Shown here: positions 17,657 to 27,988 of the stretch, in pieces
How the letters are laid out: every line of letters starts with the position of its first letter
Numbering within the stretch: the stretch's first letter is position 1
Source of the DNA: an uncultured Chlorobiota bacterium
GTDB taxonomy: Bacteria > Bacteroidota > Bacteroidia > Bacteroidales > JAADGE01
Length of the DNA stretch: 47,887 nt
NCBI GenBank assembly: GCA_947311445.1
Contig: CAMZKV010000048.1
Location: 1 to 47,887 of the forward strand
Direction of reading: 5' to 3'
The notes under the pieces: generated by a model
Seen by the model: only the letters and a program-made list of their open reading frames with translations
What the model was told of the DNA's origin: nothing
Database searches by the model: none
Translations under genes and position numbers: made by a program

Positions 17657-18409
17657 ATGGATTTAATAAACACAATAAACAAAGATAATTTGCCAAAACA
17701 CATTGCCATTATAATGGATGGAAATGGAAGATGGGCAAAAAAGAGAGGAAAGCAAAGAGTATTTGGGCATAAAAGTGGAGTTCAATCAGTTAGAAACATT
17801 GTTGAAGCAGCAGGAAAAATTGGGATAAAGCACCTAACACTATATGCATTTTCTACCGAAAATTGGAAAAGACCAAAAACAGAAGTAAGTGCCTTAATGA
17901 CATTATTTATTAGTGCCGTAAAAAATGAGACAAAAAATCTCATGAAAAATAATGTAAAATTAAATGCAATTGGAAGTTTAGAAAACCTACCCAAAAATGT
18001 TCAAGAAAACCTAAATAAAATTATAGAAAAAACTAAAAAAAATACCGGTTTAAACTTAATATTAGCATTAAGTTATAGTTCAAAGCAAGAAATTACAAAT
18101 GCTGTTAAAAATATTTCTTCGGATATTCAAAAAGGAAAAATTTCAATTAGTGATATAACAGAAGAATTAATTTCTAACAATCTTCAAACAAAAGGAATTC
18201 CAAACCCAGAATTATTAATCCGTACAAGCGGAGAAAACAGAATCAGTAATTTTCTTCTATGGCAAATATCCTATTCTGAACTTTATTTCTCTGAAGTATT
18301 ATGGCCTGACTTTTCCAAAGAACATTTTTTTGAAGCAATTTTAGAATACCAAAAAAGAGAACGGAGATTTGGAAAAACAGGTGAACAATTAAAAGAAAAT
18401 AATTCATAA
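17657..18409 (+). CDS. uppS: Isoprenyl transferase (undecaprenyl diphosphate synthase)
   Basis: Builds the C55 lipid carrier for peptidoglycan and surface glycans from farnesyl and isopentenyl diphosphate in cis. The 250-residue protein shows HIAIIMDGNGRWAKKRG with catalytic Asp21, GHKSGVQSVRNIVEAA, LTLYAFSTENWKRP, and the C-terminal LLIRTSGENRISNFLLWQ and YSELYFSEVLWPDF. Length is typical. It is followed by bamA after 137 bases that carry their own promoter box. Confidence 0.97.
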   Translation: MDLINTINKDNLPKHIAIIMDGNGRWAKKRGKQRVFGHKSGVQSVRNIVEAAGKIGIKHLTLYAFSTENWKRPKTEVSALMTLFISAVKNETKNLMKNNVKLNAIGSLENLPKNVQENLNKIIEKTKKNTGLNLILALSYSSKQEITNAVKNISSDIQKGKISISDITEELISNNLQTKGIPNPELLIRTSGENRISNFLLWQISYSELYFSEVLWPDFSKEHFFEAILEYQKRERRFGKTGEQLKENNS

Positions 18410-18461
18410 GATTTTCCTGACATTTAGATTGAATTTCAATTCTAAAATTGAAAACAAATAT

Positions 18462-18469
18462 TATCTTTG
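18462..18469 (+). promoter_or_regulatory. Promoter -7 box (TATCTTTG) for bamA
   Basis: Exact TAnnTTTG match about 78 bases before the bamA start, in the gap after uppS. Confidence 0.6.
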
Positions 18470-18546
18470 CAAAAATTAATTTAGAGTGTAACATTTATCA
18501 GTTAAATCCGTTTTAAAACAAACTCAAAATTTAAAGTAAAAACCTA

Positions 18547-21009
18547 ATGATTAAAAAAATAATCCTTTCAATACTTTTTATTTCATTTATACAAATAACC
18601 TTTAGCCAAGATGATATAGATTACGAAAACCCTCAAGAATATGAAATTGCAGGAATTCAAACAAGAGGTATAAGATATCTTGACAGAACAGCATTAATTC
18701 AGGTATCTGGATTAACAGTTGGAAAAAAAATTTTAATTCCGGGTGATGACATTACAAATGCTGTTAAAAAAATGTGGGAGCAAAATATGTTTTCTGATGT
18801 TCAAATTAATAAACTAAAAACCGAAGGTAATAAAATTTGGCTTGAAATTTATCTTGAAGAAAGACCAAGACTTTCGGAAGTAAACTATTTTGGAATTAGA
18901 AATTCTGACCAAGAAGAACTTAATGAAAAATTAGATTTAATAAAAGGAAGGAAAATTACTGAAAACACATTAGTTTTATCTAAGAATATAATTAAAAATT
19001 TTTACGCCGAAAAAGGTTTTTCAAGAACTAAGGTTAAAATATACAAAAAACAAGACACAACATATCAAAATGCTATTTCTTTAAACATTTACATTAACAA
19101 AAATAAAAAAACACGTATCCAAAATCTAACAATTGAAGGAAATACAGTTTTTAAAACCAGAAAAATAAAGTGGCGAAAAATTAAAGACACAAAAGAAAAA
19201 AGATGGTACGGGCTTTTTAAACCCTCTAAATATATTAAAAGCACTTACGAAGCAGACAAGAAAAATTTAATTGCTGAATACAACAAAGAAGGATACAGAG
19301 ATGCAAAAATTATCAAAGATTCTGTTTTCAACAATGGCAAACATGTTGACATTTACATAAAAATTGATGAAGGAAAACAATATTTTTTTAGGAACATTAA
19401 ATGGGTAGGAAATAAAAAATACGAAACTGAACTTCTTAATAAAAGATTACACATTAAAAAAGGAGATGTTTACGATAAAGAAAAACTTAACAACAGGTTA
19501 ACAGTTGATGAAGATGCAGTAGGAAATTTATATATGGATAACGGTTACCTATTCTTTAATGTTAGAGCAGTTGAAAAGAAAATAGATAACGATTCTGTTG
19601 ATTTAGAATTAAGAATGTATGAAGGTCCTAAGGCAAAAATAAACAAAATTACAATAAAAGGAAATGACAGAACTAACGACAATGTTATAAGACGTGAACT
19701 TTACACAGTACCAGGTGAACTTTTTAGTAAAAGTGACATAATTCGTTCAATTAGAGAATTAGCTACGCTTGGACATTTTGACCCCGAACAAATTATTCCG
19801 ACTCCCATACCAAACCAAGCAAATGGAACAGTTGATATCGAATATTCTCTTGTTGAAAGAGGAAATGACAGAGTAGAAATATCCGGAGGATGGGGACAAG
19901 GAATGCTTGTAGGTCGACTGGGGCTTTCTTTTAACAACTTCTCAATTCAAAATGTATTTGAAAAGAAATCTTGGAGACCTCTACCTACAGGAGATGGTCA
20001 AAAACTCAGCATTAGTGCTCAAACAAATGGAGCTGCATACCAATTTTACAGCGTTTCTTTCCAAGAACCTTGGTTAGGAGGAAAAAAGCCAAACTCTCTT
20101 TCTGTATCTTTTTATTATAATATTCAAACAAACAGGTCTATATATAATCCCAATCCTGTTGAACTCCAAACAGCTAAAGTTTTAGGTTCTACTGTTGGAT
20201 TCGGAAGAAGATTAAAATGGCCCGACAACTATTTCACATTATATCATTCCATTGGATACCAAAATTATAACTTAAGCGATTGGAGATATCGTTCCTACAT
20301 AAAAAACGTTACAGACGGAAGATTTAACAGTTTAAATTTTAGCACAACATTTGCAAGAAATTCAGTTGACAATCCATTATATTCAAGAAGAGGCTCTAAC
20401 TTCTCAATAGGAGTTGAATTTACACCACCTTACTCATATTTAAACGGAAAAGATTATTCAAAAATTAGTACCGAAGAAAAATACAAATGGATAGAATATC
20501 ATAAATGGACATTTAAAGGACAATGGTTTACCCAATTAATTGGAGACCTTGTTTTTCATACAAAAACGGAATTCGGTTCAATAGGTTTTTACAATAAAAA
20601 AGTTGGATATTCTCCTCTTGGTGGTTATAGCCTTGGAGGTAGTGGAATGTCATACTATTCCTATGGAGTTGATGTTGTTGCTCTTAGAGGATATAAAGAT
20701 GGAGCACTTACACCTCAAAAAGGGGCAAATATTTACACTAAATACACCATGGAACTTAGATACCCTGTTGTTTTGGGAGAAAGTGCAACAATTTTCGGAT
20801 TAATATACACAGAAGCAGGAAACTCATGGTATAATACCCAAACTTTTAATCCTTTTAATGTTAAACGTTCGGCAGGAGCTGGTGTTAGAATTTTCTTACC
20901 AATGTTAGGGCAGTTAGGATTTGATTGGGGTTGGGGATTTGATAACCAACCAGGAGAAACAGGCCCTCACGGAAGTGAATTTCACTTTACTATGGGACAA
21001 CAATTTTAA
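18547..21009 (+). CDS. bamA: Outer-membrane protein assembly factor BamA
   Basis: Inserts beta-barrel proteins into the outer membrane. The 820-residue chain has a signal peptide (ending ITFSQ), five POTRA repeats over about residues 35-430 (for example IQNLTIEGNTVFKTRKIKW and INKITIKGNDRTNDNVIRRE), then a 16-strand barrel that ends with the beta-signal-like FHFTMGQQF. The barrel part includes VALRGYKDGALTPQKGANIY, corresponding to the conserved VRGY/F loop-6 motif. Two Skp-like chaperone genes follow directly, consistent with joint work on barrel precursors. Confidence 0.95.
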   Translation: MIKKIILSILFISFIQITFSQDDIDYENPQEYEIAGIQTRGIRYLDRTALIQVSGLTVGKKILIPGDDITNAVKKMWEQNMFSDVQINKLKTEGNKIWLEIYLEERPRLSEVNYFGIRNSDQEELNEKLDLIKGRKITENTLVLSKNIIKNFYAEKGFSRTKVKIYKKQDTTYQNAISLNIYINKNKKTRIQNLTIEGNTVFKTRKIKWRKIKDTKEKRWYGLFKPSKYIKSTYEADKKNLIAEYNKEGYRDAKIIKDSVFNNGKHVDIYIKIDEGKQYFFRNIKWVGNKKYETELLNKRLHIKKGDVYDKEKLNNRLTVDEDAVGNLYMDNGYLFFNVRAVEKKIDNDSVDLELRMYEGPKAKINKITIKGNDRTNDNVIRRELYTVPGELFSKSDIIRSIRELATLGHFDPEQIIPTPIPNQANGTVDIEYSLVERGNDRVEISGGWGQGMLVGRLGLSFNNFSIQNVFEKKSWRPLPTGDGQKLSISAQTNGAAYQFYSVSFQEPWLGGKKPNSLSVSFYYNIQTNRSIYNPNPVELQTAKVLGSTVGFGRRLKWPDNYFTLYHSIGYQNYNLSDWRYRSYIKNVTDGRFNSLNFSTTFARNSVDNPLYSRRGSNFSIGVEFTPPYSYLNGKDYSKISTEEKYKWIEYHKWTFKGQWFTQLIGDLVFHTKTEFGSIGFYNKKVGYSPLGGYSLGGSGMSYYSYGVDVVALRGYKDGALTPQKGANIYTKYTMELRYPVVLGESATIFGLIYTEAGNSWYNTQTFNPFNVKRSAGAGVRIFLPMLGQLGFDWGWGFDNQPGETGPHGSEFHFTMGQQF

Positions 21010-21028
21010 TAAATTTTTATTAAAAAAA

Positions 21029-21036
21029 TATATTTG
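21029..21036 (+). promoter_or_regulatory. Promoter -7 box (TATATTTG) for the ompH pair
   Basis: Exact TAnnTTTG match about 90 bases before the first ompH start, in the gap after bamA. Confidence 0.6.
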
Positions 21037-21121
21037 CACCATTTTTGCATAATAAGATTAACATACAAACTCAAATACACGCTACAAGGTGTAAGTTATT
21101 AATTATTAAAATCTTAAAAAA

Positions 21122-21634
21122 ATGAAAAAATCAATCGTATCATTGTTGTTAATCGGTTTATTTGCTATTCCAACATTTGCACAAAAAAATGCTTATGTTG
21201 ATACAGAATATATTTTAAGCAAAATTCCAGCATATGAAAATGCTCAAACTAAATTAGACGGATTATCGCAAGAATGGAAAAAAGAAGTTGAAAACAAATA
21301 CAAACAGGTTGAAGAAAAATACAAAGAATTCCAAACTGAAATTGCTCTTTTATCAGCAGAAATGAAGAAAAAAAGAGAAGATGAAATTATTAGATTAGAA
21401 ACTGAAGCAAATCAATTAAAAGACAAATATTTTGGAAATGAAGGAGAACTTTATACTAAAAGACAAGAACTAGTTAAGCCAATTCAGGATGAAGTTTATA
21501 ATGCAATAAAAGAAATTGCAACCGAAGGAAACTACGGATTTATATTTGATAAGGCTGCAAATATGTCTATGATATATACAGACCCAAGATATGACATAAG
21601 TGATGATATTCTTAAAAAACTTGGATACAATTAA
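21122..21634 (+). CDS. OmpH/Skp family periplasmic chaperone, copy 1
   Basis: A 170-residue exported protein: signal peptide at 1-20 (ending PTFAQ), a first strand KNAYVDTEYILSKIPAYENA, a long charged coiled-coil of about 75 residues (ENKYKQVEEKYKEFQTEI onward), and the closing YGFIFDKAANMSMIYTDP strand. This is the Skp layout: a trimeric chaperone whose helices clamp unfolded outer-membrane proteins. It lies between bamA and a second copy. Confidence 0.92.
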   Translation: MKKSIVSLLLIGLFAIPTFAQKNAYVDTEYILSKIPAYENAQTKLDGLSQEWKKEVENKYKQVEEKYKEFQTEIALLSAEMKKKREDEIIRLETEANQLKDKYFGNEGELYTKRQELVKPIQDEVYNAIKEIATEGNYGFIFDKAANMSMIYTDPRYDISDDILKKLGYN

Positions 21635-21682
21635 AAATCACTTAAAAAAGAAAACTATTATTTTAAAAACTAAATAACAAAA

Positions 21683-22216
21683 ATGAAAAATTTATTAAAA
21701 TTAAGCGTTGTAATTTTTCTACTTACAGCAATTACATCAACAACTTATGCACAAAAATATAAATTTGGGCACACAAATTCTCAGAAATTAGTTGACGAAA
21801 TGCCTGAAACAAAAAATGCGAGGACAGAACTTGAAGCATTAACAAAAAAATACACAACACGTTTTCAAGAAATGCAAGTAGAATATGAAAACAAATATAA
21901 AGAGTTTGTTGAAAATGAGCAACTTGCAACTGCAAGTCCAGAAAAGTGGGATGAACTTACAAAAGAAGACAAACAAGCAGAAATAATGGGACTACAACAA
22001 AGACTTCAATCATACGAAGGAAATGTGCAACAAAAAATAAATGCTAAACAAGTTGAACTTCTTACTCCAATTACAGAAAAAGTTCAAAAAGCAATAAAAG
22101 ATGTCGCAAAAGAAGGAGGATTTACATATATTTTTGATGAATCATCTTTACTTTATTTCTCAAAAGAACAAAGTATTGATGTTACTTCCTTGATAAAAGC
22201 TAAATTAGCAAAATAA
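21683..22216 (+). CDS. OmpH/Skp family periplasmic chaperone, copy 2
   Basis: A 177-residue paralog of the preceding gene, with signal peptide (ending STTYAQ), KFGHTNSQKLVDEMPETKNA, a coiled-coil in the middle and FTYIFDESSLLYFSKEQ near the end. The pairing of two ompH genes after bamA is common in Bacteroidota. It starts 48 bases after copy 1 and is followed by a strong terminator, so the pair probably forms one transcript. Confidence 0.92.
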   Translation: MKNLLKLSVVIFLLTAITSTTYAQKYKFGHTNSQKLVDEMPETKNARTELEALTKKYTTRFQEMQVEYENKYKEFVENEQLATASPEKWDELTKEDKQAEIMGLQQRLQSYEGNVQQKINAKQVELLTPITEKVQKAIKDVAKEGGFTYIFDESSLLYFSKEQSIDVTSLIKAKLAK

Positions 22217-22240
22217 AACTAATTACATCAAAAACATTTT

Positions 22241-22282
22241 AAACCTGCATAGTCAAATTATGAAAATGCAGGTTTATTATTT
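22241..22282 (+). terminator. Intrinsic terminator after the ompH pair
   Basis: AAACCTGCAT (22241-22250) pairs perfectly with ATGCAGGTTT (22266-22275), with a 15-base loop, followed by a T-rich run. An in-frame ATG at 22260 falls in its loop, which argues against that codon as the murI start. Confidence 0.8.
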
Positions 22283-22298
22283 TATAAGTATCAACAAA

Positions 22299-23111
22299 AT
22301 GGAAAATTTAAAACAAAATCAACCAATAGGAATTTTTGATTCAGGAGCTGGAGGATTAACAGTAGCATCTGCTGTTAAAAACTTACTGCCAGAAGAAAAA
22401 ATTATTTATTTTGGAGATACGGCACATCTTCCATATGGAGATAAATCTACTGAAACAGTAAAAAATTACTCTTTAAGAATAACAGATTTTCTTTTAGAAA
22501 AAAAATGTAAGATTATTTTAATTGCTTGCAACACTGCCTCAGCTGCGGCATATGAAGCAGTAAAAGAAAAAGCCAAAGGAAGAGCTATTGTTTTAAACGT
22601 TATTGACCCTGCAACTAAGTATGTTGCAAACGAAACTTCACTAAAAAAAGTTGGAGTTATTGGAACAAAAGGAACAATTCAAAGTGGAACATATACCAAG
22701 AAAATAAAATCTTTTCAAAAAAATAAGGAAGTAGTTTCTCTACAAACACCATTATTGGTTCCAATGATTGAAGAGGGTTTTATCTATGACAATATCAGCA
22801 ACTCTATAATAAAACAATACCTTTCAAATGAGAAACTTAAAGATATTGACGGGCTTATTCTTGCTTGTACGCACTACCCTATTATTAAAAATCAAATTAG
22901 GAAATACTACAATTTTAAAACAACTGTTATTGATTCTTCTGTAGTTGTAGCTCAAGAATTAAAGAAAATACTTTCTGAAAATAATCTTTTAAATTCTGAA
23001 AATAAAATGCCGGAACACGAGTTTTTTATTTCAGATTATACAGATTTTTTTAAAACTCTTGCAGAAATGTTTTTTGATTCTGAAATAAATCTTCAAAAGA
23101 AACATTTATAA
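22299..23111 (+). CDS. murI: Glutamate racemase
   Basis: Makes D-glutamate for peptidoglycan. The protein (270 residues from ATG 22299) shows QPIGIFDSGAGGLTVASAV, YFGDTAHLPYGDKS, and the two catalytic cysteines in ILIACNTASAAAYEAV and ILACTHYPII. A 13-residue longer frame from 22260 is possible, but that ATG is inside the terminator loop of the preceding transcript and adds residues absent from the family's usual start. Its place after bamA and ompH is conserved in the phylum. Confidence 0.95.
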   Translation: MENLKQNQPIGIFDSGAGGLTVASAVKNLLPEEKIIYFGDTAHLPYGDKSTETVKNYSLRITDFLLEKKCKIILIACNTASAAAYEAVKEKAKGRAIVLNVIDPATKYVANETSLKKVGVIGTKGTIQSGTYTKKIKSFQKNKEVVSLQTPLLVPMIEEGFIYDNISNSIIKQYLSNEKLKDIDGLILACTHYPIIKNQIRKYYNFKTTVIDSSVVVAQELKKILSENNLLNSENKMPEHEFFISDYTDFFKTLAEMFFDSEINLQKKHL

Positions 23112-23197
23112 AATAAAATATAAATTACTCATTTACAATCTAATAAAACTATCTTATAAAAATCTTTTTAAAACATATTTTAAGAGTTTTTGGAGAA

Positions 23198-26100
23198 TTA
23201 GGGCAAACGATTACTTTTCTCAAAATATAATTTAGCTTTATTCCCCATAACATACATAACCGGAACCATTATCAAAGTAAGGAATGTTGCAAATGACAAA
23301 CCAAAAATTACTGTCCAAGCCATTGGTCCCCAAAAGTCAGCATTATCACCACCAAAATATATATTTGGAGAAAAATCTCTTAATAATCCTGCAAAATCAA
23401 TATTAAAACCTGTTGCCATTGGAAGTAACCCAAGAATTGTCGTTATTGCAGTTAAAAGTACGGGACGCAGTCTAGTTTGCCCACCTTTAATAATTAAACT
23501 TACAATTTCATCAAAGGGAAGATTGTCATCTTCTTCAAGTTCTAATTCGCGTTTTCTAATTTTCTTTAAGTAATCAATATAGTCAATAAGCACAATGCCG
23601 TTGTTTACAACAATTCCTGCCAAAGAAATTATTCCTACGCCAGACATTATAATAACAAAATCCATTTTAAATGTGGCAATTCCTCCAAAAACGCCTATTG
23701 TACTAAAAATTACTGTTGCAATTATAATAAATGGTTTTATAACTGAATTAAATTGTGTAACCAAAATCAAAATAATTAAGGCTACTGCAATTAACATTGC
23801 TTTCATCATAAAATCTGATGTCTCTTTTTGCTCTTCTTGCTCTCCTGTCAGTTCATATTTGTAGCCGTCTTTAAATTCAAAATTATCTAATATTTTCCTA
23901 ATTTTATTATTTATTTCTGTTCCGTTTGCTCCTTCAATTATATTTGATTGTAAACTTACAACTCTCTTATTATCAATACGTTTTATGGCACTAAAAGAAG
24001 TTATATATTCAAAACTTGCAACTGCTGAAACCGGAATATATAACATTTTTCCGTTTGACGGGTTTCTGAAACTAATTATTTGATTTAAAAGTGTTGAAAT
24101 ATTATTTCTAAACTCTGGTGCAAGTTGAATTTGAATGGGATATTCTTCATCTCCAATTTTAAGGTCTGAAACTTCTTTTCCAAAAAGTGCCGTTCTTATT
24201 GTTGATGCAATTTGCCCTGTTGCCATTCCAAAACGCCTTGCATTTTCTCTGTCAATTTTTATAATCAGTTCAGGTTTGCCTACATCTAAATCTGCTTTTA
24301 GACCTTCAATGCCAGATATTTGTGCACTAGTTAAAATTTGCTTTATTGTGTCTGCATAAACTAAAATTTGTTCAAAATCGTCTCCTGAAATTTCAATATT
24401 AATAGGTTTGCCAGTTGGAGGTCCCATTTTATTTTTTTCAACAGAAATCATTACTCCCGGATATTTTCCAATTAGAGAATCACTAACTACTCGCATTAAA
24501 TCTGATGTATTTTTGCCTTGTCGAAATTCAAAATCAACAAAATTAACTGTTGTAATTGATTTATGTGGTGTATTTCCTATTGATTTTTCATTCTGCCCAA
24601 TTGCTCCTTTTCCTACAACTGTTACCATGGATTCTACAAGCCCTAATTTTGTATATCCTTCATTATCAATAATTTTTGCAATATCTTTCTCTACAATTTT
24701 TGCAATACTATCGCTTGCTGTAATGTCTGAACCAATAGGAAGTTCGGCTTTTACCATAAAGAATTGAGGTTCATTAATTGGAAAAAGATTGACTTGTGGT
24801 TTTCTTATCTTCATAAACTGAATTGTTAAAACCATTAAAACAATTGTTCCTATAAAAAAAAGAGTTGGTCGTTTGCCTTTTAATGCAAATTTTAAAAACC
24901 TAAGATAAAGGTTTTCAAGTTTAACTAAAAAAACTTCTTGAAACCAAATTGAAATTCCAAAGAAAACATAAAAATTTAAGATTGTTACAACTGCAACAAC
25001 AAGAAGCAGACTTGCAAATATCTTAAAATCAGCAACATAAAACAAAACCGCAAGAAGAAGTAAACTTCCTGCAATAATTAAAGTTCTTTTTTGTGGTGGT
25101 TTTTCGCCCCCCTTTGACTTAAATACTAATGTGATTGCAGGTATTAAAACAAGTGCTACAAATAGAGATGATGATAAAACAATAATTAAAGTTTTTGGAA
25201 GAAAACTCATAAATGAACCCATCATTCCAGGCCAAAAAAGTAGTGGGATAAATGCTGCCAGTGTAGTTGCTGTTGATGCAACTATTGGCCATGCTATTTC
25301 GCCAACACCAAGCCTAGCAGCCTCAAAAGCAGAATATCCTTGTTGCCTGAAACGATATATATTTTCTACTGCAACTATGCCATTATCTACAAGCATACCA
25401 AGTGCAAGAATAAGTCCAAAAAGAACAATCATGTTTATAGTAGAGCCTATTGACCCCAAGATCACAAATGATATGAACATTGACATTGGTATTGCAAAGC
25501 CAACAAACATGGCATTTCTTGTTCCAAGAAAGAAGAATAGGACAAACATTACGAACAGCACTCCCATTATTATGCTGTTTTCAAGATTAACAATCATTTT
25601 CCTGACCTTATCTGATTGGTCATTCGTAACTGTTATAACAAGATTTTTAGGAAATACTTTCTCTTTTGCATTTTCAAGTATTTTATTAATTTTGTCGGAA
25701 GCTCGTATTAAATTTTCTCCTCCTTTTTTTATAATTTGAAGAGTTACAACAGTTTCTTCATTTAATCTGGCAACGCTTTGCATATCTTTGTAACCATCAA
25801 CAACTTTACCATCTATTATAACATCTCTTAAATATACAATATTTCCTTTTTCACTTTTTACAATTATATCATTTAGTTCCGAAACATTTTTAAACTCACC
25901 ATCTGTACGAACAGAACGGCGTGTGCCACCAATAATAATATCTCCGCCGGAAACACTCATATTTTCAAAAGCAATTGCATTTTCAATATCTTTAAATGTA
26001 ACAAAATGAGCGTCCATTTTCTGTTTGTCGATATTAACACGTATTAATTTATCTTCTACGCCTGTAATATTTACTTTTGAGATTTCGTTTAGATCCTCAA

Positions 26101-26605
26101 TTTTTTCTTCAAGATATTCTGCATATTTTTTTAATTCATCTGTTGAAAAATCTCCTGATAAATTTATATTTATAACAGGAAATTCTGATGGGTCAAGGTC
26201 AATAACTACAGGGTCTGTCGGCAAATCATCTGGCAATTCAGCATTTGCTCTGTCCACAGCATCTTTAACATCTTGCAGTGCATTTTTTATGTTTACATCG
26301 GAGTTAAAATCGAGCATTATCATAGACACATCTTGCGAAGATGTTGAATTCATTTTTTTAATGCCATCTACCGTAAAGACCTCTTTTTCAATAGGTTTCG
26401 TTACCAAACTTTCCATATCATTTGGAGCATTTCCCGGATATACGGTTTGTATCATTATCATAGGCAGAGCAACTTCTGGAAACATTTCCTTTGGCAAACC
26501 GGCATATGTAAAAATTCCTGTTATTGCTAAAATAAAGATTAAAAGATATACTGTAATCTTATTTTTAAGTGATGCTGTTGTTATTTTAAAATCTCTTAAT
26601 TGCAT
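23198..26605 (-). CDS. RND-family efflux permease (AcrB/HAE1-like)
   Basis: Proton-driven inner-membrane pump. At 1135 residues it is about 90 longer than AcrB. It starts RDFKITTASLKNKITVYLL, has the first porter half with VTKPIEKEVFTVDGIKKM, the central helices with the conserved LVDNGIVAVENIYRF (family D-x-x-x-V-x-E-N), then a second half ending in GLSFATFLTLIMVPVMYVM. Between helices 6 and 7 (about residues 505-560) are two extra hydrophobic segments (LIIAGSLLLLAVLFYVADF and FASLLLVVAVVTILNFYVFF) not present in AcrB. It is last in a four-gene run tetR-tolC-MFP-RND, 206 bases from the adaptor gene. Substrate unknown. Confidence 0.94.
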   Translation of the reverse strand: MQLRDFKITTASLKNKITVYLLIFILAITGIFTYAGLPKEMFPEVALPMIMIQTVYPGNAPNDMESLVTKPIEKEVFTVDGIKKMNSTSSQDVSMIMLDFNSDVNIKNALQDVKDAVDRANAELPDDLPTDPVVIDLDPSEFPVININLSGDFSTDELKKYAEYLEEKIEDLNEISKVNITGVEDKLIRVNIDKQKMDAHFVTFKDIENAIAFENMSVSGGDIIIGGTRRSVRTDGEFKNVSELNDIIVKSEKGNIVYLRDVIIDGKVVDGYKDMQSVARLNEETVVTLQIIKKGGENLIRASDKINKILENAKEKVFPKNLVITVTNDQSDKVRKMIVNLENSIIMGVLFVMFVLFFFLGTRNAMFVGFAIPMSMFISFVILGSIGSTINMIVLFGLILALGMLVDNGIVAVENIYRFRQQGYSAFEAARLGVGEIAWPIVASTATTLAAFIPLLFWPGMMGSFMSFLPKTLIIVLSSSLFVALVLIPAITLVFKSKGGEKPPQKRTLIIAGSLLLLAVLFYVADFKIFASLLLVVAVVTILNFYVFFGISIWFQEVFLVKLENLYLRFLKFALKGKRPTLFFIGTIVLMVLTIQFMKIRKPQVNLFPINEPQFFMVKAELPIGSDITASDSIAKIVEKDIAKIIDNEGYTKLGLVESMVTVVGKGAIGQNEKSIGNTPHKSITTVNFVDFEFRQGKNTSDLMRVVSDSLIGKYPGVMISVEKNKMGPPTGKPINIEISGDDFEQILVYADTIKQILTSAQISGIEGLKADLDVGKPELIIKIDRENARRFGMATGQIASTIRTALFGKEVSDLKIGDEEYPIQIQLAPEFRNNISTLLNQIISFRNPSNGKMLYIPVSAVASFEYITSFSAIKRIDNKRVVSLQSNIIEGANGTEINNKIRKILDNFEFKDGYKYELTGEQEEQKETSDFMMKAMLIAVALIILILVTQFNSVIKPFIIIATVIFSTIGVFGGIATFKMDFVIIMSGVGIISLAGIVVNNGIVLIDYIDYLKKIRKRELELEEDDNLPFDEIVSLIIKGGQTRLRPVLLTAITTILGLLPMATGFNIDFAGLLRDFSPNIYFGGDNADFWGPMAWTVIFGLSFATFLTLIMVPVMYVMGNKAKLYFEKSNRLP

Positions 26606-26811
26606 TGTCTTTTTTTAATTTATTTATTAATGATACAATTATTTAGTTATTCAATGATACAAAATCCAAATTAAACATAAGCACTTATATATCAGGGCAA
26701 TTTCATACTTTTATTAGATTTTAACAAAGTGTGAGTTTGCCATGACTTATAAAAAAAACTATTTGCTTTTCAAATTACATATTTATATCATTAAAAATTG
26801 TATAATTTAAG

Positions 26812-27918
26812 TTATTTCACTATAAGAACCTCCATACCATTATTTACTAAATTATAACCATCGGTAATTATTTTTTCTCCTTCAATAATTCCACTTTCTA
26901 TAACAGTTTTATTTTCAATGTGTACTCCTGTTTTTATGTATCTTTTCTCTGAAATTATTTTTCCGTTTTCTTCTTTTGCTATAAAAATGTACTTTCCTTT
27001 TCTATCATTTTTAATTATGATTGATGGAACTGTAAAATTTTCACCTTCATAGTCCGAAAGAATAATTTCAGCTATCATATTTGGCTTAATTTTTTTGTCT
27101 TTATTTTCAATTTTCACAAATACCTTAAAAGTTCTGTTTGCCGGATTTATAATATTTCCTGTCCGGTAGACTTTTGCCGTTTTTTTCCAATTTGGATATG
27201 TTGGAAATTCAACAGTAATTTCATCACCTTTTTTTACAAATGGCAAATATTTCTCAGAGATTTCTGCTCCTGCTTCCATAGTATTGAGGTTTACAAGGTC
27301 AATTAATCTTCGCCCCGGAGATGCCATTTCTCCTTTTTTAGAATAAATTGCATCAATCAATCCTGAGAATGGTGCACTTATTCTGCTCATTCTTAATTGT
27401 GCATATACAGTTTTCAACTTTGCTTCTAAACTTTCTTTTTGGTTTTTTGCTTGCAAATAGTCAATTTCTTTTCCTATTTTTTGTTCCCAAAGAGTTTTTT
27501 GTTTTTCATACATTACTTTTGCTAAGCTAAGTCCTGTTTTTATTTCTGAAATACTACTTTTAATTAGTTCAGAATTAAGTTTTACAAGTAATTGTCCTTT
27601 TTTAACAAACTGACCTTCTTTAACAAAAACTGTTTTTATTTGCCCGTTCATTTCAGGGGAAATATATGCCATTTTTTCCGACCTAACAGTTCCTGTTGAG
27701 GTAAACGAATGTTTTACTTTTTCTTTTTTTGCTTCTTGAATTTTAACTTTTAAAGTTTTGTTTTTTGAAATTATAACATCTTCATCTAACTGATTTTCAA
27801 GCTGTTTTATTTGTTCCTTTAACTCAAATATTTGATTTTTAATATCTTCATTTGATTTTTTGGAATTACATGCTCCTGAAAATATTGTTAGTATTAATAT
27901 TATGCTTATTTTTTTCAT
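26812..27918 (-). CDS. RND efflux periplasmic adaptor (membrane fusion lipoprotein)
   Basis: A 368-residue adaptor linking the RND pump to the TolC channel. It has a lipoprotein signal with acceptor Cys17 (ILTIFSGAC), a short coiled-coil lead, the lipoyl half-motifs AYISPEMNGQIKTVFVKEG and RISAPFSGLIDAIYSKKG, a helical hairpin between them, and beta-barrel and membrane-proximal domains to the end. Order in the run is tetR, tolC, adaptor, pump. Nothing in the sequence marks the substrate. Confidence 0.93.
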   Translation of the reverse strand: MKKISIILILTIFSGACNSKKSNEDIKNQIFELKEQIKQLENQLDEDVIISKNKTLKVKIQEAKKEKVKHSFTSTGTVRSEKMAYISPEMNGQIKTVFVKEGQFVKKGQLLVKLNSELIKSSISEIKTGLSLAKVMYEKQKTLWEQKIGKEIDYLQAKNQKESLEAKLKTVYAQLRMSRISAPFSGLIDAIYSKKGEMASPGRRLIDLVNLNTMEAGAEISEKYLPFVKKGDEITVEFPTYPNWKKTAKVYRTGNIINPANRTFKVFVKIENKDKKIKPNMIAEIILSDYEGENFTVPSIIIKNDRKGKYIFIAKEENGKIISEKRYIKTGVHIENKTVIESGIIEGEKIITDGYNLVNNGMEVLIVK

Positions 27919-27988
27919 TTTGAATATTGTTAAATTATTTTTTACTTCGATATTTAAAATTCAGTATTCATTATTCTGTATTTTTTTA

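Noticed and set aside
22260-22298. Upstream ATG for murI at 22260.
   Set aside because: It lies in the loop of the terminator for the preceding ompH transcript, and the extra 13 residues do not fit the family.
25131-26618. Long plus-strand frames opposite the RND pump gene.
   Set aside because: They are antisense shadows of a well-conserved gene, with no ribosome site or recognisable protein.
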